Notes: generated by a model from the letters alone, not told the origin. DNA of 64,000 bases from G020353115 sp964481765 (GCA_964481765.1 CAYZVJ010000001.1:19221-83220); one strand, 5' to 3'. Counted from the first letter of the stretch, positions 25,611 to 34,804 are shown. A program made the numbers and translations.

Positions 25611-25618
25611 TATATTTG
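25611..25618 (+). promoter_or_regulatory. -7 promoter element for queD-polA
   Basis: TATATTTG, exact consensus, 56 bases before the queD ATG. A TTG 12 bases upstream is too close to be a standard -33 element. Confidence 0.45.
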
Positions 25619-25674
25619 TTCCTGAAGAGAGAAATTCGGTATACTGAAGACCGTGGCATCCATTACGTAAAACC

Positions 25675-26124
25675 ATGACAAGAATACGCATTACAAAACA
25701 GTTTACATTTGAAATGGCCCATGCTTTGTGGAATTATGATGGACCATGTAAAAATGTTCATGGACACTCCTATAAGTTATATGTAACAGTTGTTGGGACA
25801 CCCATTGATGATAAGAAGAACAGGAAAAACGGGATGGTTATGGATTTCGGCGATTTGAAGAAAATTGTAGAGGAGGAAATTATTAATCGGTATGATCACG
25901 CCGTGGTGATTTGCCGGGATGCTCCCCACCACATGCTGAAAAACATTGAACAGATGTTTGAGAAATATGATGTTATGGATTGTCAGCCCACCTGCGAAAA
26001 CCTGGTATTTCATTTCGCCGGGAGACTGAAAAACAGGCTACCACAACACCTTAAGCTATATCGCATTCGCCTAGACGAGACAGCCACCTCTTTTGCGGAA
26101 TGGTACGCAGATGATAATGAATAA
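25675..26124 (+). CDS. queD: 6-carboxytetrahydropterin synthase QueD
   Basis: 149 residues. Converts 7,8-dihydroneopterin triphosphate to 6-carboxytetrahydropterin for queuosine and other 7-deazaguanines. The zinc histidines are in FEMAH and VHGHSY, the catalytic Cys is in GPCKNVHGH, and the DH pair is in RYDHAVV. PTCENL and the final ETATSFAEW are typical. No other queuosine genes are nearby. A pyruvoyl tetrahydropterin synthase-like role (as in PTPS relatives) cannot be excluded. polA follows 40 bases downstream. Confidence 0.92.
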   Translation: MTRIRITKQFTFEMAHALWNYDGPCKNVHGHSYKLYVTVVGTPIDDKKNRKNGMVMDFGDLKKIVEEEIINRYDHAVVICRDAPHHMLKNIEQMFEKYDVMDCQPTCENLVFHFAGRLKNRLPQHLKLYRIRLDETATSFAEWYADDNE

Positions 26125-26164
26125 ATCCAACCCAACGGGATAAGGATCGAGATACGCTGGAAAC

Positions 26165-28957
26165 ATGAAGGAAAAAGAAGATGAAAATCAGAAGCGGTTA
26201 TTTTTATTGGATGCATATGCATTGATATTCAGGGCTTATTATGCATTTATCAAAAATCCGAGATACAATTCCAGGGGACTTAACACCTCGGCCATCCTGG
26301 GATTTGTCAACACACTGGAGGAACTGTTGCAGAAGGAAAATCCATCACATATTGCGGTTGTTTTTGATCCTCCATCACCCACTTTCAGGCACGAACTATA
26401 CGAAGAATATAAGGCGAATCGTGAAGCCACCCCGGAAGACATTAAAAAATCGGTCCCGCTCATCAAGGAACTGATTGAAGGATTCCGGATACCGGTGATT
26501 GAAACACCCGGGTTTGAAGCAGATGATGTCATCGGTACACTCGCTAAAAAAGCGGAAGAAAAGGGATTTTCTACTTTTATGGTTACACCGGATAAAGATT
26601 TTGCACAACTGATTACCGACCGTATTTTCATGTATAAACCAAGAAAGGGAAGAGGTGATGCTGAGATCTGGGGACCACAACAGGTCAGGGAAAAATTTCA
26701 CGTGGAACACCCAGAACAAGTCGTTGATATACTGGCACTTTGGGGTGACTCTGCCGATAATATTCCGGGAGCTCCCGGTGTGGGAGAAAAAACATCTCAA
26801 AAACTAATTCAAGAATTTGGTTCCATTGCGGAACTGTTAAAACAGACAGAGAAGTTGAAAGGACAACTGAGGGAGAATATTGAGAATAACAGGGAACAGA
26901 TAGAGCTTTCAAAACAGCTAGCTACCATTGCATTGGATGCGCCGGTAGATTTTGATGAATCGCAATTCCGGAAAAAGGAACCGGACAAAACCCGGTTACG
27001 TGAATTGTTCGATATGCTAGAGTTTAAAACCATTGCCAGGAGAATTTTGGATGAGGGAAGGGGTGATGAAACAGAGAAGAAACCGTTTCAACCCTCATTA
27101 TTTGATGGGGGATGGAAAGAAATTGTTCCAACCGCTTCTTCTGCCAATAACATATCCAATGTAACTCATCACTATGCCATCGTGGATACCATTGAATTGG
27201 TGGAAGCGGTTGTGCGTGAAATGAGCCAGAAGGATGAATTTTGTTTTGACACAGAAACAACCGGGCTGGACATCCTGGATGCTGAACTGGTCGGTATTGC
27301 CTTCTCGGCAAAGGAGCATGAGGCAAGCTATATTCCGATACCAACAGAAAAGGAGCAGGCAAACCATTTTCTCGACAAACTGAAGCCGCTGTTTGAAAAT
27401 CCCGGGATCAGAAAAATTGGGCAAAACCTGAAATATGATATCCAGATTCTGAAAAACTACGGGATTGATGTTGACGGCGAACTGTTTGATACCATGTTGG
27501 CCCATTATCTGATCCAACCGGAACGCAGACACAACCTGAACTATCTTTCTGAATCATACCTTCAGTATACGCCGGTAGAAATCGAAGAGTTAATCGGCTC
27601 AAAAGCGAAAACACAGGTTAGTATGAGATCGGTACCGGTTACAAAAGTTGCTGAATACGCCGGTGAGGATGCTGATCTTACCTGGCAACTGAAGGAAATC
27701 CTGACGCAAGAATTAAAAGAACATGATCTTTGGGGTTTGGCAGAGGGTATTGAAATGCCGCTGATCTATGTTCTGGCTGCTATGGAACGGTGCGGTGTCC
27801 GATTGGATAAAAAAGTGTTGAACCGGTACGCAACAGTCTTGCAAAAAGAAATGGCATTCCTGGAGAAGGAAATTTATGACCTGGCAGGAATTGAATTCAA
27901 TATTGCATCACCGAAACAACTTGGAGAGATCCTGTTTGAGCGGCTGAAAATCACGGATAAACCCCAAAGAACGAAAACAAAACAATACTCCACCAGCGAG
28001 GACATCCTTTCACGCCTGACCGATAAACACCCCATCGTAGCAAAAGTACTGGAACACCGATCCATGAAAAAGCTATTATCGACTTACGTGGAAGTGTTAC
28101 CCGGATTGGTGCATCCTGAAACAGGGAAAATCCATACTTCCTTCAACCAGGCTGTCGCCGCAACCGGAAGACTTAGCTCCAATAATCCAAATCTTCAGAA
28201 TATTCCGGTCCGGGATGAAAGAGGAAGGGAGATCAGGAAAGCATTCATCCCTTCAGATGAAGAACATATCTTGTTTTCAGCCGATTATTCTCAGATCGAG
28301 TTACGGCTCATGGCCCACATGAGCAGAGACACAAATATGATTGAGGCATTTTTATCCAATGAAGATATCCACAGAGCAACGGCAGCAAAAATCCATGGGA
28401 TCCCCTTAGACCAGGTTAGCCCGAAAATGAGGAATCAGGCTAAAACAGCAAATTTTGGCATTATATACGGTATTTCCTCTTTCGGGTTAGCACAACGATT
28501 GAATATTTCCAGACAAGAGGCGAACGAATTGATCCGGGAATATTTCAACAATTATCCCGATGTGAAAACCTATATGATCAATAGCATTATTCAGGCAAGG
28601 GAATCGGGTTATGTTAAAACCATTATGGGGAGAAGAAGGTATTTGCCGGATATCCGATCCAGGAATTCAGTGGTTCGGGGAATGGCAGAGAGAAATGCAA
28701 TTAATGCCCCCATTCAAGGCTCTGCTGCCGATATTATAAAGCTCGCAATGATACGGATTCATCAGCAAATGAAGCAAAACAAACTGCGGTCGAAAATGAT
28801 TCTTCAGGTGCATGATGAATTGATCTTTGATGTGCACCGGCCAGAATTGGAGCCGGTAAAAGAGATCGTATTGAGCAATATGGAAAAGGCAGTGGATCTG
28901 GAAGTGCCCCTCACGGTTGATTGGGGAACAGGAGAAAACTGGCTTGAGGCACATTAA
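26165..28957 (+). CDS. polA: DNA polymerase I
   Basis: 930 residues with all three domains. 5' nuclease at about 1-300 (FLLDAYALIFRAYYAF, ETPGFEADDVIGTLA). 3'-5' exonuclease at about 335-515 with an intact DEDDy set: FDTETTGLD, IGQNLKYDIQIL, and YAGEDADLTW. So it should proofread, unlike several bacterial Pol I proteins that have lost this. Polymerase domain at about 560-930 with motif A ADYSQIELRLMAH, motif B KTANFGIIYGIS and motif C LQVHDELIFD. It acts in repair and Okazaki fragment processing. The gene contains a parS-like sequence at 26694-26709. Confidence 0.97.
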   Translation: MKEKEDENQKRLFLLDAYALIFRAYYAFIKNPRYNSRGLNTSAILGFVNTLEELLQKENPSHIAVVFDPPSPTFRHELYEEYKANREATPEDIKKSVPLIKELIEGFRIPVIETPGFEADDVIGTLAKKAEEKGFSTFMVTPDKDFAQLITDRIFMYKPRKGRGDAEIWGPQQVREKFHVEHPEQVVDILALWGDSADNIPGAPGVGEKTSQKLIQEFGSIAELLKQTEKLKGQLRENIENNREQIELSKQLATIALDAPVDFDESQFRKKEPDKTRLRELFDMLEFKTIARRILDEGRGDETEKKPFQPSLFDGGWKEIVPTASSANNISNVTHHYAIVDTIELVEAVVREMSQKDEFCFDTETTGLDILDAELVGIAFSAKEHEASYIPIPTEKEQANHFLDKLKPLFENPGIRKIGQNLKYDIQILKNYGIDVDGELFDTMLAHYLIQPERRHNLNYLSESYLQYTPVEIEELIGSKAKTQVSMRSVPVTKVAEYAGEDADLTWQLKEILTQELKEHDLWGLAEGIEMPLIYVLAAMERCGVRLDKKVLNRYATVLQKEMAFLEKEIYDLAGIEFNIASPKQLGEILFERLKITDKPQRTKTKQYSTSEDILSRLTDKHPIVAKVLEHRSMKKLLSTYVEVLPGLVHPETGKIHTSFNQAVAATGRLSSNNPNLQNIPVRDERGREIRKAFIPSDEEHILFSADYSQIELRLMAHMSRDTNMIEAFLSNEDIHRATAAKIHGIPLDQVSPKMRNQAKTANFGIIYGISSFGLAQRLNISRQEANELIREYFNNYPDVKTYMINSIIQARESGYVKTIMGRRRYLPDIRSRNSVVRGMAERNAINAPIQGSAADIIKLAMIRIHQQMKQNKLRSKMILQVHDELIFDVHRPELEPVKEIVLSNMEKAVDLEVPLTVDWGTGENWLEAH
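26694..26709. promoter_or_regulatory. parS-like sequence inside polA
   Basis: AATTTCACGTGGAACA matches the parS consensus TGTTnCACGTGnAACA at all but the first two positions; the second half-site is complete. It is 6.2 kb from the perfect parS at 20474 and encodes KFHVEH in polA. parS sites within genes are known. Functional status is unproven. Confidence 0.45.
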
Positions 28958-29154
28958 CCCCCACAGCTGTTTTAGAGCCTCATGAGGGACGACTACACTG
29001 GAGACGGGTAAACTACCATCGGTTGAAGATCGTTCAAAATAACGCATATTATGGCTTCTACGGCAGGAGTTTGACGTGGGTTCTGCATTACATTGAGACA
29101 AAATGGGCCCCCAATAAAAACAGTTTTGTACTTTAATCCTCGAAACCTTTTATC
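28958..29154. other. Intergenic region between polA and MoaD-like gene
   Basis: 197 bases with no gene or exact -7 element. The longest ATG frame seen is nine codons. No hairpin terminator was recognised after polA. Confidence 0.4.
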
Positions 29155-29388
29155 ATGAAAATAACGGTACTGTTTTTTGGAGTGCTGACTGAAATTATTA
29201 CCAGAAACAGGCTTGCCATTCACGGTGTGAAAAACGTGGAGGACCTGAAAAGGCAATTGATAGAAAAGTACCCGGAATTGCAGCGGTATGTTTACCGGGT
29301 GTTTGTGAATAAAGAATTGATTGCCGGTAACAAATCCCTGAACGATGGGGATGAGGTTGCCCTGATACCGCCTTTTGCCGGAGGGTAG
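29155..29388 (+). CDS. MoaD/ThiS-family sulfur carrier protein
   Basis: 77 residues with a ubiquitin-like fold pattern: an initial strand MKITVLFFGVL, a helix VEDLKRQLIEKYP, and the closing DGDEVALIPPFAGG. The free C-terminal Gly-Gly is the site that becomes a thiocarboxylate. The size and PPFAGG ending fit MoaD, the small subunit of molybdopterin synthase. No moaE, moeB or other molybdenum-cofactor gene is adjacent, so a different sulfur-transfer use is possible. It converges with the S41 protease, 13 bases apart. Confidence 0.8.
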   Translation: MKITVLFFGVLTEIITRNRLAIHGVKNVEDLKRQLIEKYPELQRYVYRVFVNKELIAGNKSLNDGDEVALIPPFAGG

Positions 29389-29401
29389 GCAGTGTAACTA
29401 T

Positions 29402-31099
29402 CTATTTTGCTTCAGCAACGATATGGGGAGCAGTGATCAGCAATATTGAGTAATATTGATCCTGATCCATTAGTACCCCGGAGGCACGAAGTAGTTGCTC
29501 GTCGTGTGAGAGAGAAGCATGAATTTTGCCGCCCTGGTAATAATAACGACCGGCGATCTCTTCTTTCAGCAGTTCCAGGATCTCATCCCGGAATGTTTCA
29601 AGGTCTTTGTATTTATCGTGGGTCAGTTTTTCTTTTAACAGGCGAAACTCCTCTTTTGACCGATCAAAATATTGCTCTTTTTTTGCCATTTCTTCAAGTT
29701 TCTTCAGGGCATTTTCGGATTGGGTGTTGTAATCAAATTCCCTGCTGTCGATAAACTGAATAAAATCTTCATAATCCTCATCAGAAATCGAAAAACTGTC
29801 GGGAGGTGTAATGGAATCGTGTAGAATGGCATATTGCGTCGCAAAATCGAAGATGAGAAAACGGGAATACAGCTCGACGGTTATTTGACTTACGGTTTCC
29901 GGATTGGCTTGAACATCGGGCACAATACCCCCGCCATCGTATACCGGTCTACCATGTTTTGTTGTGTATTCCGCAATCAAAGAGTCGGGGATAGTTCCCA
30001 CACTGCCATCTTCATTCCGGTTTGAATAGTCGAGTGCCTGAATGCATCTTCCACTGGGGATGTAATATTTTGCTGTGGTCACTTTCAGCTGGCTGTTGTA
30101 ACTTAATGGTCTTGTGGTTTGAACAAGTCCTTTGCCGAAGGTTCTCTCTCCGACAATGATTCCACGGTCAAGGTCCTGTATTGCTCCGGCTACGATTTCA
30201 GATGAAGAAGCCGAGCTCCGATTCACCAAAACGGCGATGGGGATGACGGTATCGATAGCTGCTTCGGTGGTGACATAACGCTGATCATACTCCTTTACTT
30301 TGCCCCGGGTGCTGACGATTTCATTTCCTTCGGGGATAAACAGATTGGCGACAGAAACAGCTTCCAGCAGCAAACCTCCCGGATTGCCCCTTAAATCGAG
30401 AACCAAACCGTTCAGATCCTGTTTGCTTTTAAGGGAGACCAATGCGTTTTTTACCTCTGTGCTGGCACCCATGGTAAAGTTATTTAACCGGATATAACCG
30501 ATATTCTGATCCAGCATGCCATAATAGGGAACGCTCTTGATCTGGATTTTTTTACGAACCAACGTTTTCACGAAGGGTTGATTCATGCCGGGGCGTTGAA
30601 TTGTAATCTCCAGTTGGGTTCCCGGCAGACCTTTTAACAGATCACTGATTTTTGAAACATCAAGCCCACGGGTTGATTTCCCATCCACCGCTACGATCAG
30701 ATCGCCCGTTTTCAAATTGGCTCTATCGGCAGGAAAATTTTGATACACTTCGGAAATGACGGCATACTCACCACTGCTTCTGATCAGAGAACCAATCCCG
30801 CCATATTCCCCGGTTGTTAGCAATTGCAGGTCTTCCAGTTCCGATTCCGGAATGTACACAGTATAAGGATCCAATGTTTTCAGCATCTCATCAATGCTGG
30901 TTGTTATTAATTTTTCCGGATCCGTTTCATCGACATAATATAGATTAAGTTCCCGGAAAAGAGAGGTATATATTTCTATATTTTTAACCAGTTTAAAATC
31001 GTTACTCTCTGAAAAGGCAAGAATGAACAGCGAAACAAAGATCAACATACCTCCCGTCAGTGTTACCTTCCGTCTCGTTAAGAATTCAACAGTTTTCAT
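29402..31099 (-). CDS. S41 family C-terminal processing protease
   Basis: 565 residues from the ATG at 31099. The frame runs to 31156, but a -7 element at 31144-31151 lies inside that extension, so transcription probably begins downstream of it. One N-terminal hydrophobic segment (TLTGGMLIFVSLFILAFS) anchors or exports the protein. A PDZ domain is at about 75-170 (GGIGSLIRSSGEYAVIS, DLIVAVDGK). The S41 core follows, with LVLDLRGNPGGLL, the SASSSE serine block (about 297) and Lys323 in FGKGLVQ. It is a Ser-Lys dyad protease acting in the periplasm. It is the last gene of the DUF4271-hemD-rnpA-yidD block. Confidence 0.9.
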   Translation of the reverse strand: MKTVEFLTRRKVTLTGGMLIFVSLFILAFSESNDFKLVKNIEIYTSLFRELNLYYVDETDPEKLITTSIDEMLKTLDPYTVYIPESELEDLQLLTTGEYGGIGSLIRSSGEYAVISEVYQNFPADRANLKTGDLIVAVDGKSTRGLDVSKISDLLKGLPGTQLEITIQRPGMNQPFVKTLVRKKIQIKSVPYYGMLDQNIGYIRLNNFTMGASTEVKNALVSLKSKQDLNGLVLDLRGNPGGLLLEAVSVANLFIPEGNEIVSTRGKVKEYDQRYVTTEAAIDTVIPIAVLVNRSSASSSEIVAGAIQDLDRGIIVGERTFGKGLVQTTRPLSYNSQLKVTTAKYYIPSGRCIQALDYSNRNEDGSVGTIPDSLIAEYTTKHGRPVYDGGGIVPDVQANPETVSQITVELYSRFLIFDFATQYAILHDSITPPDSFSISDEDYEDFIQFIDSREFDYNTQSENALKKLEEMAKKEQYFDRSKEEFRLLKEKLTHDKYKDLETFRDEILELLKEEIAGRYYYQGGKIHASLSHDEQLLRASGVLMDQDQYYSILLITAPHIVAEAK

Positions 31100-31143
31100 A
31101 TGCATGCATTTTTCTGCAATAATCCGGCAATCATTTGGAAATG

Positions 31144-31151
31144 CAAAGATA
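31144..31151 (-). promoter_or_regulatory. -7 promoter element for S41 protease
   Basis: TATCTTTG on the minus strand. Its position rules against translation starting at 31156 and favours the ATG at 31099 or 31105. Confidence 0.5.
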
Positions 31152-31203
31152 AACAATCTGTCGTGATAACGTCTAATTATTGTATCCTAAAAGGGTGAAA
31201 CGC

Positions 31204-31425
31204 TCAGGGCACGGGATCGTTCCCATGGCCACCCCACGGGTGACACCGCATGATCCGTTTCAGGCAGAGCCACCCTCCCTTGAAGGGACCATGTTTCCCG
31301 ATTGCCTCGATGCAATAATTGGAGCAGGTTGGAGTAAACCGGCAGGTAGCCGGGAATAACGGCGATATCAGGTACTGGTATACTTTTACCAGACCGATCA
31401 TCATTATGCTAAGCGGATTTCTCAT
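31204..31425 (-). CDS. yidD: Membrane protein insertion efficiency factor YidD
   Basis: 73 residues from the ATG at 31425. The frame could extend to 31452 within rnpA. The signature is complete: YQYLISPLFP, CRFTPTCSNY, then KRIMRCHPWGG and a DPVP end. YidD is a small amphipathic protein of the inner membrane linked to YidC-dependent insertion. It overlaps the 3' end of rnpA by 17 bases, so translation is probably coupled. yidC and rpmH are not adjacent here. Confidence 0.93.
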   Translation of the reverse strand: MRNPLSIMMIGLVKVYQYLISPLFPATCRFTPTCSNYCIEAIGKHGPFKGGWLCLKRIMRCHPWGGHGNDPVP

Positions 31426-31798
31426 GGTGAGTGATAAGCTGCTGCAGGGCAATGATTAATTTTTCCTTAATCATGGAATATGAAAGCACTTCATCTGAGA
31501 TGTAGACAAGCAGAATAGAGAGCTTCTTCCCTTTGGCAGAAAGGGGTTCAAACAACTCCTTGTGCTTGCGGTAGGCTTCTCTGATCCTTCGTTTGATCAG
31601 GTTACGAACAACCGCCTTTTTAAACCGTTTTTTAGATACGGAGAAAGCAACCTGAACAGGAGACTGACTTTTTTCTGATTCAGACATCCAATAAATCCGG
31701 AAGGGATAGGTTGTGTGAGTTCTTCCGGATTCCAGCAGTTGGCCGATCTTTCGCTGACTGGTTAAACGCTCTGCTTTTTTGAAGGTGAATTTTTTCAT
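31409..31798 (-). CDS. rnpA: Ribonuclease P protein component
   Basis: 129 residues. Protein subunit of RNase P, which matures tRNA 5' ends with the rnpB RNA. The RNR motif is present: KKAVVRNLIKRRIREAYR (about 60-77), with the N-terminal FKKAERLTSQRKI and VQVAFSVSKK segments. It overlaps yidD, an arrangement conserved in most bacteria. rpmH, the usual upstream neighbour, is replaced by hemD, 43 bases away. Confidence 0.95.
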   Translation of the reverse strand: MKKFTFKKAERLTSQRKIGQLLESGRTHTTYPFRIYWMSESEKSQSPVQVAFSVSKKRFKKAVVRNLIKRRIREAYRKHKELFEPLSAKGKKLSILLVYISDEVLSYSMIKEKLIIALQQLITHHEKSA

Positions 31799-31841
31799 CT
31801 TTCAGAACATTTCAACCGGCATGATCCCCCAAAAAAATGGA

Positions 31842-32594
31842 TTATTTGCAATTTTTATTATGCTCCTTGATGTACTGTTCCAGCGCCATGGTCATGCTGG
31901 GAGCCTCTGGATTGGGGGCTTCAATATCAAGGCGTAATCCCGCATCAAGAACAGCCCTTGTTGTGGTTGGGCCAAAAGCTGCAATTTTTGTGTTATTCTG
32001 CTTAAAATCAGGAAAATTCTGTAACAGGGATTTTATCCCGGAGGGGCTGAAAAAAACCAGAACATCATAATTTACATTGGACAGATCGGAGAGATCACTG
32101 CAAACCGTTTTATACAAGATTGCAATGGAAAAGAAGATCTTATGCTTATTCAATAACGCTGGAATTTCTGGTTTGTGTTGATCAGACAGCGGAACAAAGA
32201 ACTTTTCATCCTTATGTTTAAGAATAAGATCCAATAACCCGGTAAAATTATTGTGTCCGTAAAAAATTTTTCTCTTTCGGTAGACAATGTATTTTTGGAG
32301 GTAGAACGCAATCGATTCTGAAACACAAAAATATTTCATCGAATCCGGAATGGTTAAACGCATCTCTTCACTGATCCGGAAGAAGTGGTCTATTGCCGTT
32401 TTACTGGTAAAAACGACAGCAGTATGGCTTAAAATATCAGTTCGCGTTTGCCTAAAATCTTTTACCGAAACCCCCTCAACATGAATAAATGGCCTGAAAT
32501 CAATTTTCAGGCTGTTCAGCTTGGCTAAGTCGAAATAGGGGGATTTTTCATTCTCTGGTTCGGGTTGAGAGACAAGTATTTTTTTGATTTTCAA
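31842..32594 (-). CDS. hemD: Uroporphyrinogen-III synthase
   Basis: 250 residues. Cyclises hydroxymethylbilane with ring-D inversion in tetrapyrrole synthesis. HemD is poorly conserved, but the two-lobe pattern is visible: VVFTSKTAIDHFF in lobe one, DVLVFFSPSGIKSLL and KIAAFGPTTTRAVLDAG near the end. The opening KIKKILVSQPEPENEKSPYFDL is the Bacteroidota form of the family. The start is TTG at 32594, since the next Met is far inside. It sits between DUF4271 (47 bases upstream) and rnpA. The other heme gene in the window, hemW, is 30 kb away. Confidence 0.85.
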   Translation of the reverse strand: MKIKKILVSQPEPENEKSPYFDLAKLNSLKIDFRPFIHVEGVSVKDFRQTRTDILSHTAVVFTSKTAIDHFFRISEEMRLTIPDSMKYFCVSESIAFYLQKYIVYRKRKIFYGHNNFTGLLDLILKHKDEKFFVPLSDQHKPEIPALLNKHKIFFSIAILYKTVCSDLSDLSNVNYDVLVFFSPSGIKSLLQNFPDFKQNNTKIAAFGPTTTRAVLDAGLRLDIEAPNPEAPSMTMALEQYIKEHNKNCK

Positions 32595-32641
32595 AACGCA
32601 AAATTTTAATTTTACTATCTCTATATCAAAAACTTACAATA

Positions 32642-33808
32642 CTACACCAATAATCCAGATAGCTTAAGAAATAGAAGTATTGGCAAAAATTCCAGGGCAC
32701 AAAGGTATAAAATCCAATATAATATTGAAACTCCTTCCCGGATAAAAATTTGAAATCCCCGAAACAATCGGAGAATGTAGGCTAAAAAAATCAGGACCAT
32801 TCCGGTATACAGAAACAGGGGCAATACGGTATCCGATATATACACCATACCAAGTACAACCGGGAACAGGACAAGGCCGAGGTTCCGGTTAAACAGGAAC
32901 ACCGTATGGGTGTATTCGGCAAATGTTTTTTGGGTTAGTGATATAACTCCGAGAAGATATAAGACGATCGATTTTACAGCATAGAGTGCAATGATAAGGA
33001 CGGTCAGAATAACATATACGCTGAAACTGCCCAACCGGCCAATTTCGATCTTCAGATAGGTTAACGTAAGGTAAAGGTAGAGTCCGGTATTCAGGTAAAA
33101 GATAACGTTCAGACCCAATGCCACACGGGTTGAAACGCTGCTCCGGTCACGGAAAAGATTATAGGAAACCTGTTGATTGATTAATGCCCCGACAGTGGGG
33201 GAGAGAAATTTGTTATAAAACAGCCGGATCCAGGCCAGAACGATAAATGAGATAAGAAAAACCCCGAGAAACCAGTCCTGGGACACATCCATTTTTTCCT
33301 TTTCACCCAACCCCCTTTCAGCTTCTTTCTGTAACCATACCGTTTTTTTCTCTGTTTTCGCTGTATCACCGGTTTCCACACGATCTTCAATGAAAACCGG
33401 TTTGCCCTCTTCCTTTTCCAGATAGGAATAACGGGGCAGGTTCAATGAAAACTCCGGAAGGGGTAAAAAAGAGAGGGAATCTACTGATATGATTACATGG
33501 CTTGAATCAAGCAAGACCAACGGTTCGGGCTCAACCTCTTGAATGATACGAAAAGAAGGTCTTTGTGGCTGTCGGGCAAGTGAATCGAGGGTGTCCTGAT
33601 GGCGATTGCTTCGTTCAAAAAGTGACTGAATATCCTCCGGTGAGAATTGCCGGATTGACAGTGAATCGTTCGCTTTTTGGATGGAATCCTGGCCCGCTTT
33701 CATGGCGGTGCTATCCTGAGATACACCGGATTGAATGGTATCCTGCAGGCTTATTATCCATGTTGAAGCTGGATTGGTTTGATGCTTTTTCTGGTCGTTC
33801 ACCAACAT
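32642..33808 (-). CDS. DUF4271 membrane protein
   Basis: 388 residues. The N-terminal half (about 1-185) is polar, rich in Asp, Ser and Gln, without a signal peptide. The C-terminal half has about six transmembrane helices, from WFLGVFLISFIVLAWIRL to the end (LEFLPILLFLKLSGLLV). This matches DUF4271, a Bacteroidota-restricted family of unknown function found next to hemD. A TATCTTTG element 24 bases upstream supports the ATG at 33808. It heads the DUF4271-hemD-rnpA-yidD group. The gene order suggests a housekeeping role, but none is established. Confidence 0.82.
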   Translation of the reverse strand: MLVNDQKKHQTNPASTWIISLQDTIQSGVSQDSTAMKAGQDSIQKANDSLSIRQFSPEDIQSLFERSNRHQDTLDSLARQPQRPSFRIIQEVEPEPLVLLDSSHVIISVDSLSFLPLPEFSLNLPRYSYLEKEEGKPVFIEDRVETGDTAKTEKKTVWLQKEAERGLGEKEKMDVSQDWFLGVFLISFIVLAWIRLFYNKFLSPTVGALINQQVSYNLFRDRSSVSTRVALGLNVIFYLNTGLYLYLTLTYLKIEIGRLGSFSVYVILTVLIIALYAVKSIVLYLLGVISLTQKTFAEYTHTVFLFNRNLGLVLFPVVLGMVYISDTVLPLFLYTGMVLIFLAYILRLFRGFQIFIREGVSILYWILYLCALEFLPILLFLKLSGLLV

Positions 33809-33831
33809 CGGTTTCTCAGATAAATAATGGG

Positions 33832-33839
33832 CAAAGATA
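33832..33839 (-). promoter_or_regulatory. -7 promoter element for DUF4271-hemD operon
   Basis: TATCTTTG on the minus strand, an exact TAnnTTTG match, 24 bases before the ATG at 33808. Confidence 0.5.
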
Positions 33840-33889
33840 AATCAATTCGCTGAGAATATTCTTTCATGCTTTGGTATGGAATTGTGGGA

Positions 33890-34804
33890 TTAAAAAAATG
33901 CGATCTCTATTTTCTTGCCCGTCCTGAGTGATTCGATGTCAGACAATAAATGATTGGCCAATCGGCTTGCCCCGAAACGAAAAAGGGATGGTGTTATCCA
34001 TTCAGAACCCAGCGTGTTTACAACGATAGCCAGAAAAGGCAGAGCCTCTGAGGAGGAGGATATCCCGCCGGAGGGTTTAATGCCAACCCTTTTTCCTGTA
34101 GCGGAAAAGTAATCGCTTATCGCTGTACACATCACACCAACAGCCTCGATCGTTGCAGCAGGTTGAAATTTTCCGGTGGATGTTTTGATAAAATCAGCAC
34201 CCGATTGCATGGCAAGCATACTTGCCCTATAGATGTTTTCATGGGAAGATAGTGCTCCTGTTTCAAGGATGATTTTCAGCGGGTATTTTTGTACGACCCG
34301 CCTTATCTCTTTTAATTCTTTTTCTACAGCCGGAACATTTGATTCCAGGAATTTTCCCACAGAGATAACGACATCGATCTCTTCAGCTCCGTTTTCAATC
34401 GCCAGTTCAATCTCGGCTAATTTTATCTTTAAAAAGGTTTGTGAGGAGGGAAATCCTCCGGCAACGGAGGCAATTCTAACATGTGGCACTGCAAGAACAT
34501 CCCGGACACAGGATACGAGTGAGGGGTATACACAGATAGCGGCAACATTTGGTATTTCCGGGAAACGACTGGGACATTGATTTATATTTTCACAGAGTGA
34601 ACGGATTTTTTTCTCCGTATCGGTTGTATTTAATGTGGTCAGATCCAGCAAACTGAAAATGGTCTTTAATCCGTCTGGGTGATTAAACGATCCGGCGGAT
34701 GAAATGGCAGAATCCACAAGCTGTTTAACGAATCGATCCGAAATTTTTTTTCCGTAGTTTTTATGTTTTGTATCCATTGTATTACCCTGTGCTGATTGGT
34801 ACAT
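33890..34804 (-). CDS. deoC: Deoxyribose-phosphate aldolase
   Basis: 304 residues. DeoC cleaves 2-deoxyribose 5-phosphate to acetaldehyde and glyceraldehyde 3-phosphate. The Schiff-base Lys207 is in DFIKTSTGK, the second Lys243 in GIKPSGGI, and Asp144 in EEIDVVIS. The start at 34804 follows an A-rich GCAAAAAAG leader, typical for this phylum; ATG 34777 is an alternative. It is longer than E. coli DeoC because of an N-terminal extension of about 45 residues, usual in Bacteroidota. It lies 51 bases after the MFS gene. Other nucleoside catabolic genes are absent nearby. Confidence 0.93.
   Translation of the reverse strand: MYQSAQGNTMDTKHKNYGKKISDRFVKQLVDSAISSAGSFNHPDGLKTIFSLLDLTTLNTTDTEKKIRSLCENINQCPSRFPEIPNVAAICVYPSLVSCVRDVLAVPHVRIASVAGGFPSSQTFLKIKLAEIELAIENGAEEIDVVISVGKFLESNVPAVEKELKEIRRVVQKYPLKIILETGALSSHENIYRASMLAMQSGADFIKTSTGKFQPAATIEAVGVMCTAISDYFSATGKRVGIKPSGGISSSSEALPFLAIVVNTLGSEWITPSLFRFGASRLANHLLSDIESLRTGKKIEIAFF

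Noticed and set aside
18571..31798. Possibility that the window contains oriC, from mnmG, parS, rnpA and yidD.
   Set aside because: No dnaA, dnaN, parAB, rpmH or DnaA-box cluster was seen, and gene directions converge rather than diverge near 29.4 kb. Only origin proximity remains an idea.
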